Source: Zonotrichia leucophrys gambelii (taxonomy: Eukaryota; Chordata; Aves; Passeriformes; Passerellidae). Taken from it: 64,000 nucleotides of DNA. The position numbers and the translations under genes are program-made. Where the stretch lies: positions 74,997,421-75,061,420 of the forward strand of contig NC_088200.1 of assembly GCF_028769735.1 (NCBI RefSeq), read 5' to 3'. Shown here in pieces: positions 27,301-39,300 of the stretch (positions are counted from its first letter, which is position 1; the number at the start of each line of letters is the position of its first letter). The notes under the pieces were generated by a model. That model saw only the letters and a program-made list of their open reading frames with translations, had not been told where the DNA came from and ran no database searches.

Positions 27301-30300
27301 AGTGGAGAACAGTGTCAGCTGTGGAGTAACACAGTGAACATTTCCCACACAGAGTTTTTTTTAAATGAGATGGGAACTTCAAGGAAGTTCAACGTGCAGG
27401 CCTCAGTGCCTCTCAAACCTCTGTGAATCTGCAGAAATGGGTCTGGGAAACTCATTAAAATGTGCTCCCAAGAGGGAACAAGTGCTCACTTCCCCAGTTC
27501 CTGCCTAGAGCCATTAGTTACACAAAAATGACAAGGAAAAGGCCTTGGCTGTCCTGTGTAAAGGACCAGGGAAGGTTAACAGATCCTACATCTTGATTTT
27601 CTGGGAATTAAACATGTTAAATTCCTGACAGAAGAGTGGCACTGGGAGAGTCAGAACACAAGCAGGATTGATAAGCAGGGCACGATTTGATGGCATCCTG
27701 TCTCTCTGACAGCAGATGAGGTGCCCCTAGACTCAAACCTGGAGTTTCACCATAACCTGAGGAAGAACAGATAAAATTACAGTCTTCTACCAACTGCTTA
27801 GAAAGCCTTATCTTAATTTTTACTTGGGATATTACCACCAAAATTGTTTTCTTTCATGTCTGGAGTCAGAAGAAGGAAGTTCCACAAAGCTTTCCCAGGA
27901 GAGGACCAAAATGTTATAGCCCAGATTATTACTGGAGTGCAGAATTACTGTTATAACCAGCAATGTTTGTGACACCACACTGAGAATCAACTACAAAATG
28001 ACACACATTTTCCAGTTTTGCTTCAGACATGGATACTTTCAGACAAATTCAGGAAGAAATATATACCTTTCCAAAGGTCAGCATGTAGCCACTGATGCAA
28101 TTTGAGGCATTTAGCACAGCACAGGGCTGGATAACCCAGCCAGCCACACAGTGTAGAAGCCAGCTCGAAATCACATCAGATATTGTTTGCTTGCCTTCCA
28201 CGTAACACAGCAAGGAAATCTCTCCCAGCCTGTCCTCTCACAATGGAAAAAAGAAAGCAAATATTTCCCTTAAAAACCTCGCTTAATTCTAATCTTTGCC
28301 AAATCCCATAGTAACTCAGCTGCGTGCACCAGAATCTCCATCTCAGGAAACGTGATGGTGTGATGCCACTTTATTATTCCTGCGCTCAGAATCAGGAAAA
28401 TTCCCCCCGAACACGACAGCTGATACCCTTGAAAGCAGAACTACACGTCTGCCTGTGTGTGCAAGACAGTGGCGGCCAAGGGAACCCTGCATCTGCTGAA
28501 AGCATCGAGTGTGTCTGCACACAGTTTTCCATGGCGGGGGCCAGCAGGATCCCCCTGGGAGCGCCTGTCGGATCTCAAGATCTCAGTCCTGAGATGCTGA
28601 GCCTCCGAGACCACCTTGGGGGGCTCGGGAGTCCTGGAATGTTGCCAGAAGTGTCTGGTGGCTGGACTTTAACCCTACACAGGAGACGACAAGGATGAGG
28701 GCTTCACAGGGTGAATGGTGAAGGGATTAGTTAATTAGAGGGTGAGACACAGGGTTTAGGATTTATGTACAGGGGGTTTAGAGGAGTAAGATGGAGGAAT
28801 TGGGGTGTGTCCTGTCCTCCTTCTTCTTCCTCTTCTCCTCCATCTTCTTTGGTGATGGTGGCACCTTTGGATTGGTTATTACTGAGAGTGCACCGAGTTA
28901 TAAGAATAGATGGTATTGGGGAAAAATGATAAATATTGTACACGTAACAATGGGTATAAAGATACGTGGCTGCCCGGGAGGGCAGCACAGTGTGCTCATG
29001 GCTGACTGCTGAGCAGATCTCTGGTGGCTGAAAGAACATCTTTTAGATAAACAATTAATAAACATAAAAACCGAAAGAAGAACTGAAGCCTCTTCTCGTC
29101 CTTCGATACGCGGGTGCCCCAAGGCCACCCCGGGCCTTTCCAGGCCCCTCAAACAGCCGAGATAACCGGACAAGCGCCTGCCCATGCTGTGCTGCCCCTG
29201 CAGGTCTCAGCGCCGAGCTGAGGGGCTGAGTGCACCTGGCAGCAGCAGAGCAGCCACCGCGTCCCCTCCCAGCAGGCGCGAGGCCTGAGCTCCCTGCCAT
29301 CGCTTGGCACCAGCTCTGTCGTTCCATTACTCCAATTAGTGCCTCTGCCAGAACAAACAAAACAAAAATATTGTCGCGCTGGGAGCTGGCGAGTTGTTCA
29401 AATGACTGCAGAACAGCTCCGCTGGTCACAACCCAAAATAAGCCAAGCAGCTCTCCCCTGAAAACTTCCTTGAAACTTTCTCATGATAATTTTGATGTTT
29501 TAAAATAAGCAGCCTTAATCAGGCCGTGCCAGATTTGTCAGAATGGAAAGACCCACACAAGACCCACTCTGGATCTTTATGGAATGTGAATTACTACTTC
29601 CAGCTAATTTTCATCCCCTCTTAATATTGTGAGAGTAATCAAGCAGGGCTAAAGTGTGTCAGCCTGAGAGCTCGCAGGACTCATCTGGCTCAACCTCAGT
29701 GCTTATATGGCTTTCTAGAGATTTGTCATTCTGGAAACCACAGCTGCAATTTACAAAGGTCCATTTCTATTTGCTATTGCTGTTACAGTTGGGTTATGTT
29801 ACAGCTGACAAACTCCTAGAGCACCTCTGAGAGAGGAGAATTTTCCACACTCATTCCAGTGGCTACTGGATTTGACACTTTCACAAAAGTATTTCCACAC
29901 TGCTTATCTTCAACCACACTGAGCTGCTCCAAAATTGAGGTTTGGCAGCTCTACATCCCAGAAACTATTGAAATGGCCTACCATGTTTCACCCCAGGCAG
30001 TGATCAAGAATAGAGTAATAGCCAGCTCAAAATAAATCAGACATTTACAATGCAAAAGGATTACACACTTCCCTTTGTACATCTCTTTCACTGATGCACG
30101 GGTTATGCACATAGCTACTGCACTAAAAATCGGTGAAATGTAGCCTATAACTACCTTTTTTACACAGTTTTAGATTCAGAAAGGAACTCTCTCCCTCCCT
30201 AGGCAGTGACATGGAGGCAGGCTGCAATAAAGGCCTTGTCCAAAGGGCAGGGCAGGCAGGGGCAGCACATGGCAGCAGCACCAGCAGGCACTTTGGAGTG

Positions 30301-33300
30301 CCCAGGTGTTCTGCATTGCTCTGAAGGATGACACCACTGGCATTCAGCCCCTGCAGCAAATGAACAGAGCAGGGTTTGCACTGGCTTCAGCGAGAATCTG
30401 CTGCAGCTGGAAAGGTCTGCTCGCTTCTGCAGGCAGACTGTGAGAGCTATGCAAAACCAGAGGATGCCAAGAAATGGTCCAGTCCGCAGTCAGATCAGTT
30501 TTTCTGGCCTAAAGCTGAAGGCAATTTAGATTAAGGTTTCTTCTTTGTGAAAAGAGAAGAAAGTAAGTAACTAAAGCCAAAGGTAATTTAGCACCCGAGA
30601 TGTGTGCAGTCAGTTAATTGAAAAGGGTCATATATATGCAATTCATTTTGTGTAGCACTTCAAGCTGTCATTTTAATCGCTCCTTTAAATCGCTAAAATT
30701 AGAGAGATTAAACCTATCTGTCCTTCTCACTAGCCCAGGGCAGATTTTCCTATGTGAAGATCATTATTTGTCAGAGATACTCCCCCAAAGACTCTTTTTT
30801 CCCCTGCATCTTTTTCACCCTCTGCCTCTCACACGTGCCTCAAAAAAACAAATGGTTGTACTGAGGAAGCCAGGCCCTCGTGCCAACCACAGCTCCCATC
30901 CCACTGCCAGCCTGTCCCACCAGGTCACCTTGTTCTGGTGAGAAATGGGACCTTCCCACAGCGTGGTCAGTGGGCTGGAGGAGGAGGAGGAGGAGGAGGA
31001 GGAAGGCAGCTTTGAGGCATGCTGGAAATACAATGCACCAGCTAAAATGGTGTGCCAGAGCTTTTGAAATAAAGCTGCTGTGTTCATTAGGGAACAGCTC
31101 GTTTGTTTGGGTGGAAGTACTTGCTTCTTGTCTAATATTAACTGTCTGTGTGGGGAGATCATCCTCCAGCTTGAGCTGAGGAACGCAAAATTCTCAGAGT
31201 TCTTTCAACCTATCTGGTAGAATTGTTAAATAAAAAATGCCCTAGAGATTAGTTTAAATCTTGAATTTAAGTTTTTGTCAGAACAGTCTCCTTGAAGCTC
31301 ATGTTTGATAGAACCATTTCAAAATAAAATGACTGGTTTTGGAATTAACGACTTTTCATCAAGTTGTATTACATTCACAGGAGAGAAGAAAACCCTATGT
31401 TTCCTATGTTTATGCAAATACTTCTTACTTTATTAACTGTTAACAAAAATGGAATTATTTTGCTAAGCTGGCTTCATCCATAGAACTGTTCAGATATTTT
31501 AAAATCAAATTTCCTCAGGTCACAGAAAGCACCTTCATACCTTGTGAGTGTTAACAAGTATGAGGGCCTGCAGGGAGAGCAGTTTTGGTAAAGAAACACC
31601 ACAAGGTGTTTTTTCTTTAAGAATCAGTGCATGATATCTTACTAATGCTGGCACTGTGCACTGATTCTGCGCAGAAGAGATGTAAATAAAAAGATAAGGA
31701 ATGAAAAAAAAAAAAAAAAAGCAACAACATGTCTCAAAGAATTGTACAAAAATAAACCAGGGAAATTCACAAGTTCCAGCAGCCACAGGTGGAAGAAATA
31801 ATTCTCCATGTAAATTGTTTTTATCTAGTGCCAGGGTTTGTGTGGGTGCTGTGTAGATTACACTGCTGTTGCTTAACTGCTGTAACATCTGTAGGATTTC
31901 TGCAGCAAGACTAGAGATGATTGGTGAGTATTTTGGCAGGAGGTTCCTCTCCCACGTTTCCAGTCTCTCTGCTTGTTTTGACACTGGCTGTGTGACAGAC
32001 TTGGAGAGGGGAGGAATTCTCTCCCAAGGAGATGGGGCTCCCTGCAGCTGCAGCTCTGCTCCACGACTACTCGTGGCAAAGCTAGAACAAGGGGTTAGCA
32101 GGATACCTGTGAGACCACTCACATTCACAGGTCTGTAGGGACTTTTCCATATTATAAGGCAGACGTGGGAGCAGATCTAAAGAACTTCTGTGTGCATTTG
32201 TCACTGATTAAAGCAGAAATCAGAACCCGTTTTATAGAGGTATATAAACAGAGGGAGAAGAAACTGCTGAAGTCCATTCCTATGTTAGAATCTTAGTATG
32301 GTTGTACTATTTTTATAAATTGGGAAAAGAATAAGGTGTGCAACAGCCAATTAATGGTGACAGAGCACTTCAGCTCCAGCAAGCCATGAGCCATCCCTCA
32401 CATCCTTCAGATGAGAAATGACACGTAAAAGACAGAACCTACTCTATTTCTCCCTACTGTGAATATTATCATCCATACAGGCCCCAAGCTGTGCACATGG
32501 GGTGCCTTATTTAACTCTCTGTACTTTCACTTTCATGTTTCTTTTTATCTTTATCATGCTGTTAAAATAAACAACTAAAATGCACGTTTTCTCGAAGAGA
32601 ACAGAAACAATATTTTTAAGATAGGTAGAGATTAATTTTTAACCAAGCAGATAAATTAAACAACAGGGAAAGCAGCACAGCTTGCTTGACATCATCAAAG
32701 CAGTTAACTGTAAAATAAGTGGAAATAATAGCAATAAAATCAGTAAGTTAAAAAACACCTGCTGAAAGGCATGAGAAACTGAACCATCCTGATTTAGAGA
32801 AAGGTTTCATTCACAATTCAGGACCAGCACAGGCAGTGCTCCCCTAGGTGCTTATCTAAAGAGAGTTAAAGCCAATGTACATCATGTGAGGGCTGTCCAG
32901 GGCTTTGCATACTTCTCACTTTCTAAAGTTATCATTGCATGGGGACAGCCATGCTGAAATGCTGTGGCCAGAACTCTCCACAGAAGATAACTGCATGTCC
33001 TCCATGGCTGGTTCTGAGGGAGTGTGTGAGCACAGGCCTTTGCTGTGAGTCTGTTACCCAGTTTGTCCCAGTGCATCCCAGCCACAGCTGGGAGATGGGA
33101 GAAGAGCTAAGGCCTCATACCCTGGGTAAACAAAATAAAACAATCAGCAGCAAACCCCAAAGATCCCCAAAATAAAATAACTAAATAAACTAACAGATAA
33201 AATTTAAAAAACAACAGCAAAACACAAAATGGCCAGAAGACTTCAGGGACTAGTGAGGACAGAAGACACACAGGTGACTTGTACCTCCTAATATTCCCCC

Positions 33301-36300
33301 ACGATGCCCAGCTGATTTCAGCTGCTGGTCTTGTTCTACTGTGTCAGTCTGGTAACCTCAAACAACCCCTGCTTGCAGGTAACTTTCTACTCTGGAACCC
33401 AGGTAAGTCTGTTCCCTTTGGGGTGTTCCTCAGCAGAACCTCACTGAGCTTCTACTGACGGCCCAAAGAGCCACAAACTCCGGCTCATTCTAAAACCTGG
33501 CTCCATGAAAACCATCTGAAGTGCTACATCTTACAACAGAAAAGGCAGAAAGTCTTGGATTGTAGAATCGGTAGGGTTGGAAAGGACCTGTTAGAGCACT
33601 GAGTCCAACCCTTTACCCACACCACTGTTTTCACCAGTGCTGCTATCCTTCCCTTTTACCCATCCAGCCTTTTACAGAATGTTCTCATCCACTCTCCAGC
33701 CCTCTCTTCTCTAAACTTCACATGCACAGAAGTTATTTCATGCCTTGCCCCATCCCTGATTTCAAACTCCCAAACTTTTCCAGCTCTCACTCTCTCACCT
33801 CAATCATGACTGTACATACCCTTCAATATTTGTACAAATTCCGCATTTGTACTGAGGTACCATAGTAGTCTCTCCTGCTCCTTTCCATACAATTCCTGAT
33901 GTTTTCTTCACCTTTCTGGCTCCTGCTGAGCACCCAGATCACTTCAGGAAAGGACCTGTTCTCATCCTCAGTCCTGAGCCAGTCCTTCCAGGTGCAGAGC
34001 TCACACTGTTTTGCCTCGTGTGCATCCCTGGGTATTAACCAACACTGGATTTCATCTGCCACTCTGCTCATGCTCCACGTAGGAGTATTGTAAATTACAC
34101 ACGTCACAGTGTCTGCAGCAGGGAAGCCAAGGAATGACTGAGCAGAAAACAAAAAGCCCCACCAATGTCATTCACTCCCAGAACTGATTCACTGACTGTT
34201 CATGTCCAGGCTACAAAACAAACAACTCCAGGAACCAGTGGGGAATAAAAGGCGCTCTTCAAAAAAAAAATCTCACAATCACGACAAAACACACAGGGGA
34301 AATAAATAAAATTTGGTTTAGCCAAATCTGAACTTCATGACGTTGCAAGTTTAGTACTGTCTCTAGCATGAATAATTGCACCAAGTTACAAAACAGGGGA
34401 TTCCATGGTATAAGGTCTGGTTTGCAACCTTCAGTTTTTCTACTCATTTCAGGTGGACGCTGGATAACTCTAACTTAATCTTCTGAGAGTCAGAACCACA
34501 CATTTTTGTGTCAAATTTGCTGCACAGCCTTCTGTTTTCTGCATTATTTGGGAGAATGACCTTTAATGAAGAGCTTGGTTAAACAGCAACATGAAAAAGA
34601 ACTTACAAATGTCAGGAATGTTGTTTCTCCCTTTCAACATTCCCAAGCTTTGATGTTCCTTCTACTGACTGCATAATTGAAGACTGTGTTTTCTCTCATA
34701 CTTTAGTATTATGAATATTGAAAAGCAGTGGTTTTAACAATACAAAAGCAGTATTTTTCAATTCAATTAGTTCTTAGTGGGAAAACCCCAATATTTCCCA
34801 TCCTTACTTTGCTTTCTAAACAATCTGTAAATGTACTGGGTTAAATCATAAAGCAAATTGTGTCAGTGTTTTCATGCAGAGTCTGATTCCAAAGGCAGAG
34901 AATATTCATCATTCAAATAAAAATTGCTAAACAGAAGTTTGTAACAGGTTCACCAGACAGTCTAATCACACATACAGGACAAGCACAGAGCCAGACCCAG
35001 CTGTTGAAATCTGAAATGCAGGGAATTCTCAGAACCCTGGGCTTGTAAGCCAAGACTTAGAATTAAACCCAGGATTTGATCTGAGACCTTGGGAAAGGCT
35101 CCCAAACTCAGGTGCTAGAAGCAAGAATGTGGATTTATAGTTTAAAGCAGAGACACATTGAACTAAGTAAAGGAAAGTTTAGAGTTTTAGAGTTTAAGAT
35201 ATAGAAAAAATAAAAGGAGTTGCAGAGGTAAACAAGGAGATGAGAATGCAGCACTTTAGGTTTGTGTGCCATTGACATGATTGGCTAAGAAAACGTGCAC
35301 AGTAGTATGGGTCCATAGGACAAAATATTTAAAGATTGGTTCAAAAGCATAAATATCCTTCTTGGCAGGTCAATAAATCCTTAAAATGTCTTTTAACTAG
35401 AGGTCTTGTGACCTTCTGAGCCATGTGGTGAGGATGTGAGCAGAATTCACCTTTCATGTCTGTGTAAAAGGTAAGAAAAATAAACCACATCATCTAAAAA
35501 ACTCAGAGGTCTCATCTCTAACTCATTCAAAACTCCTTCACAAATCCCCACACGCAGCCAGCAGGGGTGTAGGAAAGGCAGCTCCAACCTGCTCTCCTCC
35601 TGTGACCAGGTGATCTACCTGGCAGGTGAGGGGAAGGTGTGGATGTGTCACCTGGACTCCCACTGCATCTCCTGGAAAAGCTGCATCCCGGGGCCTGCAG
35701 AGGGGCATCTGCTCTGGGAGAAGGACTGGCTGGTGGCCTGGCCCAGGGGCAGTGGGGACAGTGCTGGGACAGTGCTGACCCACTGATGACAGTGCTGGGG
35801 CAGTTCTGGGACAGTGGGGACAGCACTGCCCCACTGGTGACAGTGCTGGGAAAGTGAGGAGACTGCTGGGACAGTGCTGCCCCACTGGTGACAGTGCTGG
35901 GACAGTGGGGACAGTGCTAGGACAGTGCTAGAACAGTGCTGGGACCGTGGGGACAGCACTGCCCCACTGGTGACAATGCTGGGAAAGTGAGGAGAGTGCT
36001 GGGACAGTGCTGCCCCACTGGTGACAGTGCTGGAACAGTGCTGGGACAATGGGGACAGTGCTGGGACAGTGCTAGGACAGTGCTGGGACAGTGGGGACAC
36101 CACTGCCCCACTGGTGTCAGTGCTGGGACAGTGGGGACAGTGCTGGGACACTGCTGACCCAGCTGGTCACCAGCAGTGTCTCCAGGGAGCAGTGCTGGGC
36201 CATCCTGTTCAAAACCTGTACCAGGGGACCGAGTGCTCTGCCAGCAGGTTCATAGGTGGCACCAGGGTGGGTGGCAGTGTGGATCTGCTGGAGGGCAGGA

Positions 36301-39300
36301 GGGCTCTGCAGCACTGAGGGCTCTGCACAGGCTGGACCGTGGGCCACAGCCATGGCTATGAGGGCCAACAAGGGCAAGTGCCAGGCCCTGCCCTTGGGTG
36401 ACAACAACCCCTGGCAATCCAGGCTGGGCAAGGGGGCAGGGAAGCTGGCGCAGGCTGCACACCAGCCAGGGGGGCTAGGTGGCCAGGAGGGCCCAGGGCT
36501 GTGCCAGGAGCACAGGGCAGTGACTGTCCCTGTGCTGGCCCTGCCCAGGCTCCGTCTCCAGGGCTGGGTCCAGCTTGGGCCCCTCAGCTCAGGCAGGGCC
36601 CTGAGAGGCTGGAGAGTGTCCAGGAGCGGAGCTGGGAAGGGAATGGAGCCCCAGGAGAGGCTGAGGGAGCCGGGAAGGGGCTCAGGTGGAGAAAAGGAGG
36701 CTCGGGGGGCCCTTGTGGCTCTGCACAGCTCCTGCCAGGAGGGCGCAGCCGGGGAAAACGGGGACAGGAGCAGAGGGAACGGCCTCAGGCTGGGCCAGGG
36801 CAGCTCAGGGTGGGCACAGCAGGAATTTCCCCATGGAAAGGGGGCTCAGGAGCTGCCCTGGCACTGCCCAGGGGGGCTTGGAGTGCCCAGCCCTGCAGGT
36901 GGCACCTGGAGGTGGCACTCGGAGCTCTGGGCTGAGGACAGGGCGGGGATCAGGCACAGGCTGAACCTGATGGTCTGGGAGGGATTTTCCAGCCTAAATG
37001 ATTCTCTGATAAAGTTTCTAACACTGAACATCACTGTCTTGTAATCTAAAGATCATGGGAAGTACACAAGGCTAAGAGAAGCAGTGATGCATGCTCATGC
37101 AGAAATTATTTTCTTCTGGTGTCATCTCACCCATCAATTAATGACAAGAGCTCTAGGCATAGAGGATACAAAATCCACTGAGATCCATAGGGACCATTTA
37201 CAGTCTTACACAGATTTTCACGGGTGATTTTGAGACTGAGGTCTTCAAAGCAATTTTTGACATTCCAATGGGAAAGAGGCAAGAATGAGTTTGCAGCTGG
37301 ATTGTGCTTTGTCACACACATTCAAAATGAACTGCGGATTTGTCAAGCCAAAGGGAAATTGATTTTGCAGACTTTAAAAAATTGCTGTTTATGTGCAACA
37401 TGACCTATGAAAGGACCCTGTTAGTGGAAGATATTATTATGTCAAAGGGTACACAGCAAGATAAGCAGCACATTCAAAACTTAAATCAAGTATTTTATGT
37501 TGCACTAAATACCCTCAGTCAGTAGCTGCTTTCCAAAGAAAAATACAGTATACACTCGCAATAAGTAAAATTGACCACCTTTGGACATAGAAAACCTCAT
37601 TTTAAGAAATGAAATCTTAATCTGTAAGTGAATTTTTAAAAAAGCCAAACAAGAAGGATATTATTTGGATGCTTAGCACATCATGTACATGAAAAATATT
37701 AATTTTCCAGTAATAGGATGGATTAGAAATATTAAGAAATCGACCAATAGGGTTGGAAATTACCTTAAAAATACCCAGTTCCAGCTCTGCCATGGGCAGG
37801 GATGCTTTCCACTAGCCCAGGCTGAGATGAGAACATCACTCATGAGAACACAGAGGTCTGTTCTTGAGGAACATTCACCCCTTGAGCACCTGCCTGCACA
37901 GCACACCCCTCACCTGGTGGGCTCCCGTGCCCGGCTGCTGCTGTGGCAATGGCAAAAGCAGAAGCAGGAGACACCGAGCAGTGGCTGTTGTCAGCAGTCT
38001 GCACTGTAAAGGGGAAGGACAGGAAAAAATTAACTCCTACAAACATTTTATCAACCAGCAACAAGACTTAGAATCTTCAGTAATGTTCGTAACTTTGCGG
38101 ACATTGTATTTATTTAAACTGTCAGATGACTTTCTGTGAAAGACAGTAGAAGTATCCTAATCGCATATATGGTTTATATTTCCACATTGTTATAATTAAC
38201 ATTGCCATAGGAAAAACATCTAAGACACTGCTGAGGTGGAACAAGATATTAACCAAATAGGAGGGGGGAAAAAAAGATATAAAGAAAAAACAATGGCATA
38301 GAAAATTAACCTAAACAAAAAGTTATGTCAGAGAGTTAAGGATATTCACCATCTTCTGATAACTGGATTCACGTATTTTCCCTGGTCACTGCTCAGGATG
38401 AGCAGAGCTTTGCAGATTTTATCAAACTTTCTCTGCAGGCAGTGCTGTGAACGCTGTCTTTAACTAGAATTCTGATGACACTGCCCACAGTTTCCAGCTC
38501 CCAGATCTTGCCTTCTTGCCACAAATGTGCCCAATCACATAAAATTACTACTGGTTTCAATCTAAAGTGTCCTGGGAACAGGTGAGAAGGCTCTGCTCTG
38601 CTTTTGTTTTAGTCCCAGGTATGAAACACCTGCCCAGAAACTTGTCCTGCAGGAGCTGTTAGCATTTTAAGTCTTCATGGACGCAGCTCACAGCCCTGCT
38701 AATGATTTCAAAGAGCCACGTGAGAGTTATTTGAGGAGATCCAGCTCTCTTCTTCCTCTTCAACTGAGCAGCCTTTTCAAATTTTGGAATGAATAATGTG
38801 AGACCATCTGTAAATGTTCAGCATCACACAAAGAAACAGACGCAGTCCCTCCCCATTGACAACAATGGGTGCTGTGTGTTTCATGATTACAGATGGTGCC
38901 CAAAATATGTCCCCTCATCAGCTGAAAAAAATATGTCAGAGTCTTGAGAGTTCTGAGAGAACAGGACTGATTCAATATTAGTCTTGAACTTGGGCACATC
39001 CTGCTTGAGCTATTTCAGAACACTGAATCATACTGAAGCCTCAACGTGCTTCCATGCCTCATTATTGCTGCTCAAATTTAACAGGCGCGCTTCACATTTT
39101 AATGGCTCTTTTATTTTTAACACCTGAGAAACAAGAAAAACACAAGCAAGACAGACGACTGGGACGTTATTAGTGCTTTCTGCTGCCCTGCACAGATTGC
39201 AGGTACAGGGCTCTGTGGGAAGTGCTCTCACCTCCCGGCTGCCGGTAGCGCAGGTGACGCGGCGTCGAAGGGGACCTGCACGGGGACAGCTCTGCAGTGT

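Larger units (their letters stand above)
19971..37913 (-). other. RASGRF2: RASGRF2 intron (17.9 kb), the largest in the window
   Basis: This intron separates the linker exon at 37914 from the second REM exon at 19970. It holds CR1 pieces (23190-23275, 33558-33720, 36160-37015), an ATCCATCAGAT-type degenerate repeat (23636-23745), a (TTA)n tract, a solo LTR (28566-29172) in a moderately GC-rich segment, a (GGA)n tract and a minisatellite (35745-36160). At 20125-20400 the minus strand has a TATA-like GATATAAGGGGG sequence and may be an old LTR, unproven. Long stretches such as 24400-28300 and 29500-33500 show nothing I can name. Confidence 0.7.

Noticed and set aside
28324..28698. A 124-codon plus-strand frame
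   Set aside because: It runs from unique intron into the solo LTR at 28566, so it cannot be an old gene.
35745..36160. CRISPR-like array
   Set aside because: The repeats are degenerate, spacers are made of the same motif and the sequence is a vertebrate intron, so it is a minisatellite.
35639..36317. Repetitive frames (such as [11 protein letters not shown]) across the minisatellite
   Set aside because: The repeat unit lacks stops in these frames, and there are no start, splice or homology signals.
36256..37044. A 262-codon plus-strand frame
   Set aside because: It coincides with the GC-rich 3' region of a CR1 element and does not match CR1 ORF2 in a continuous frame.
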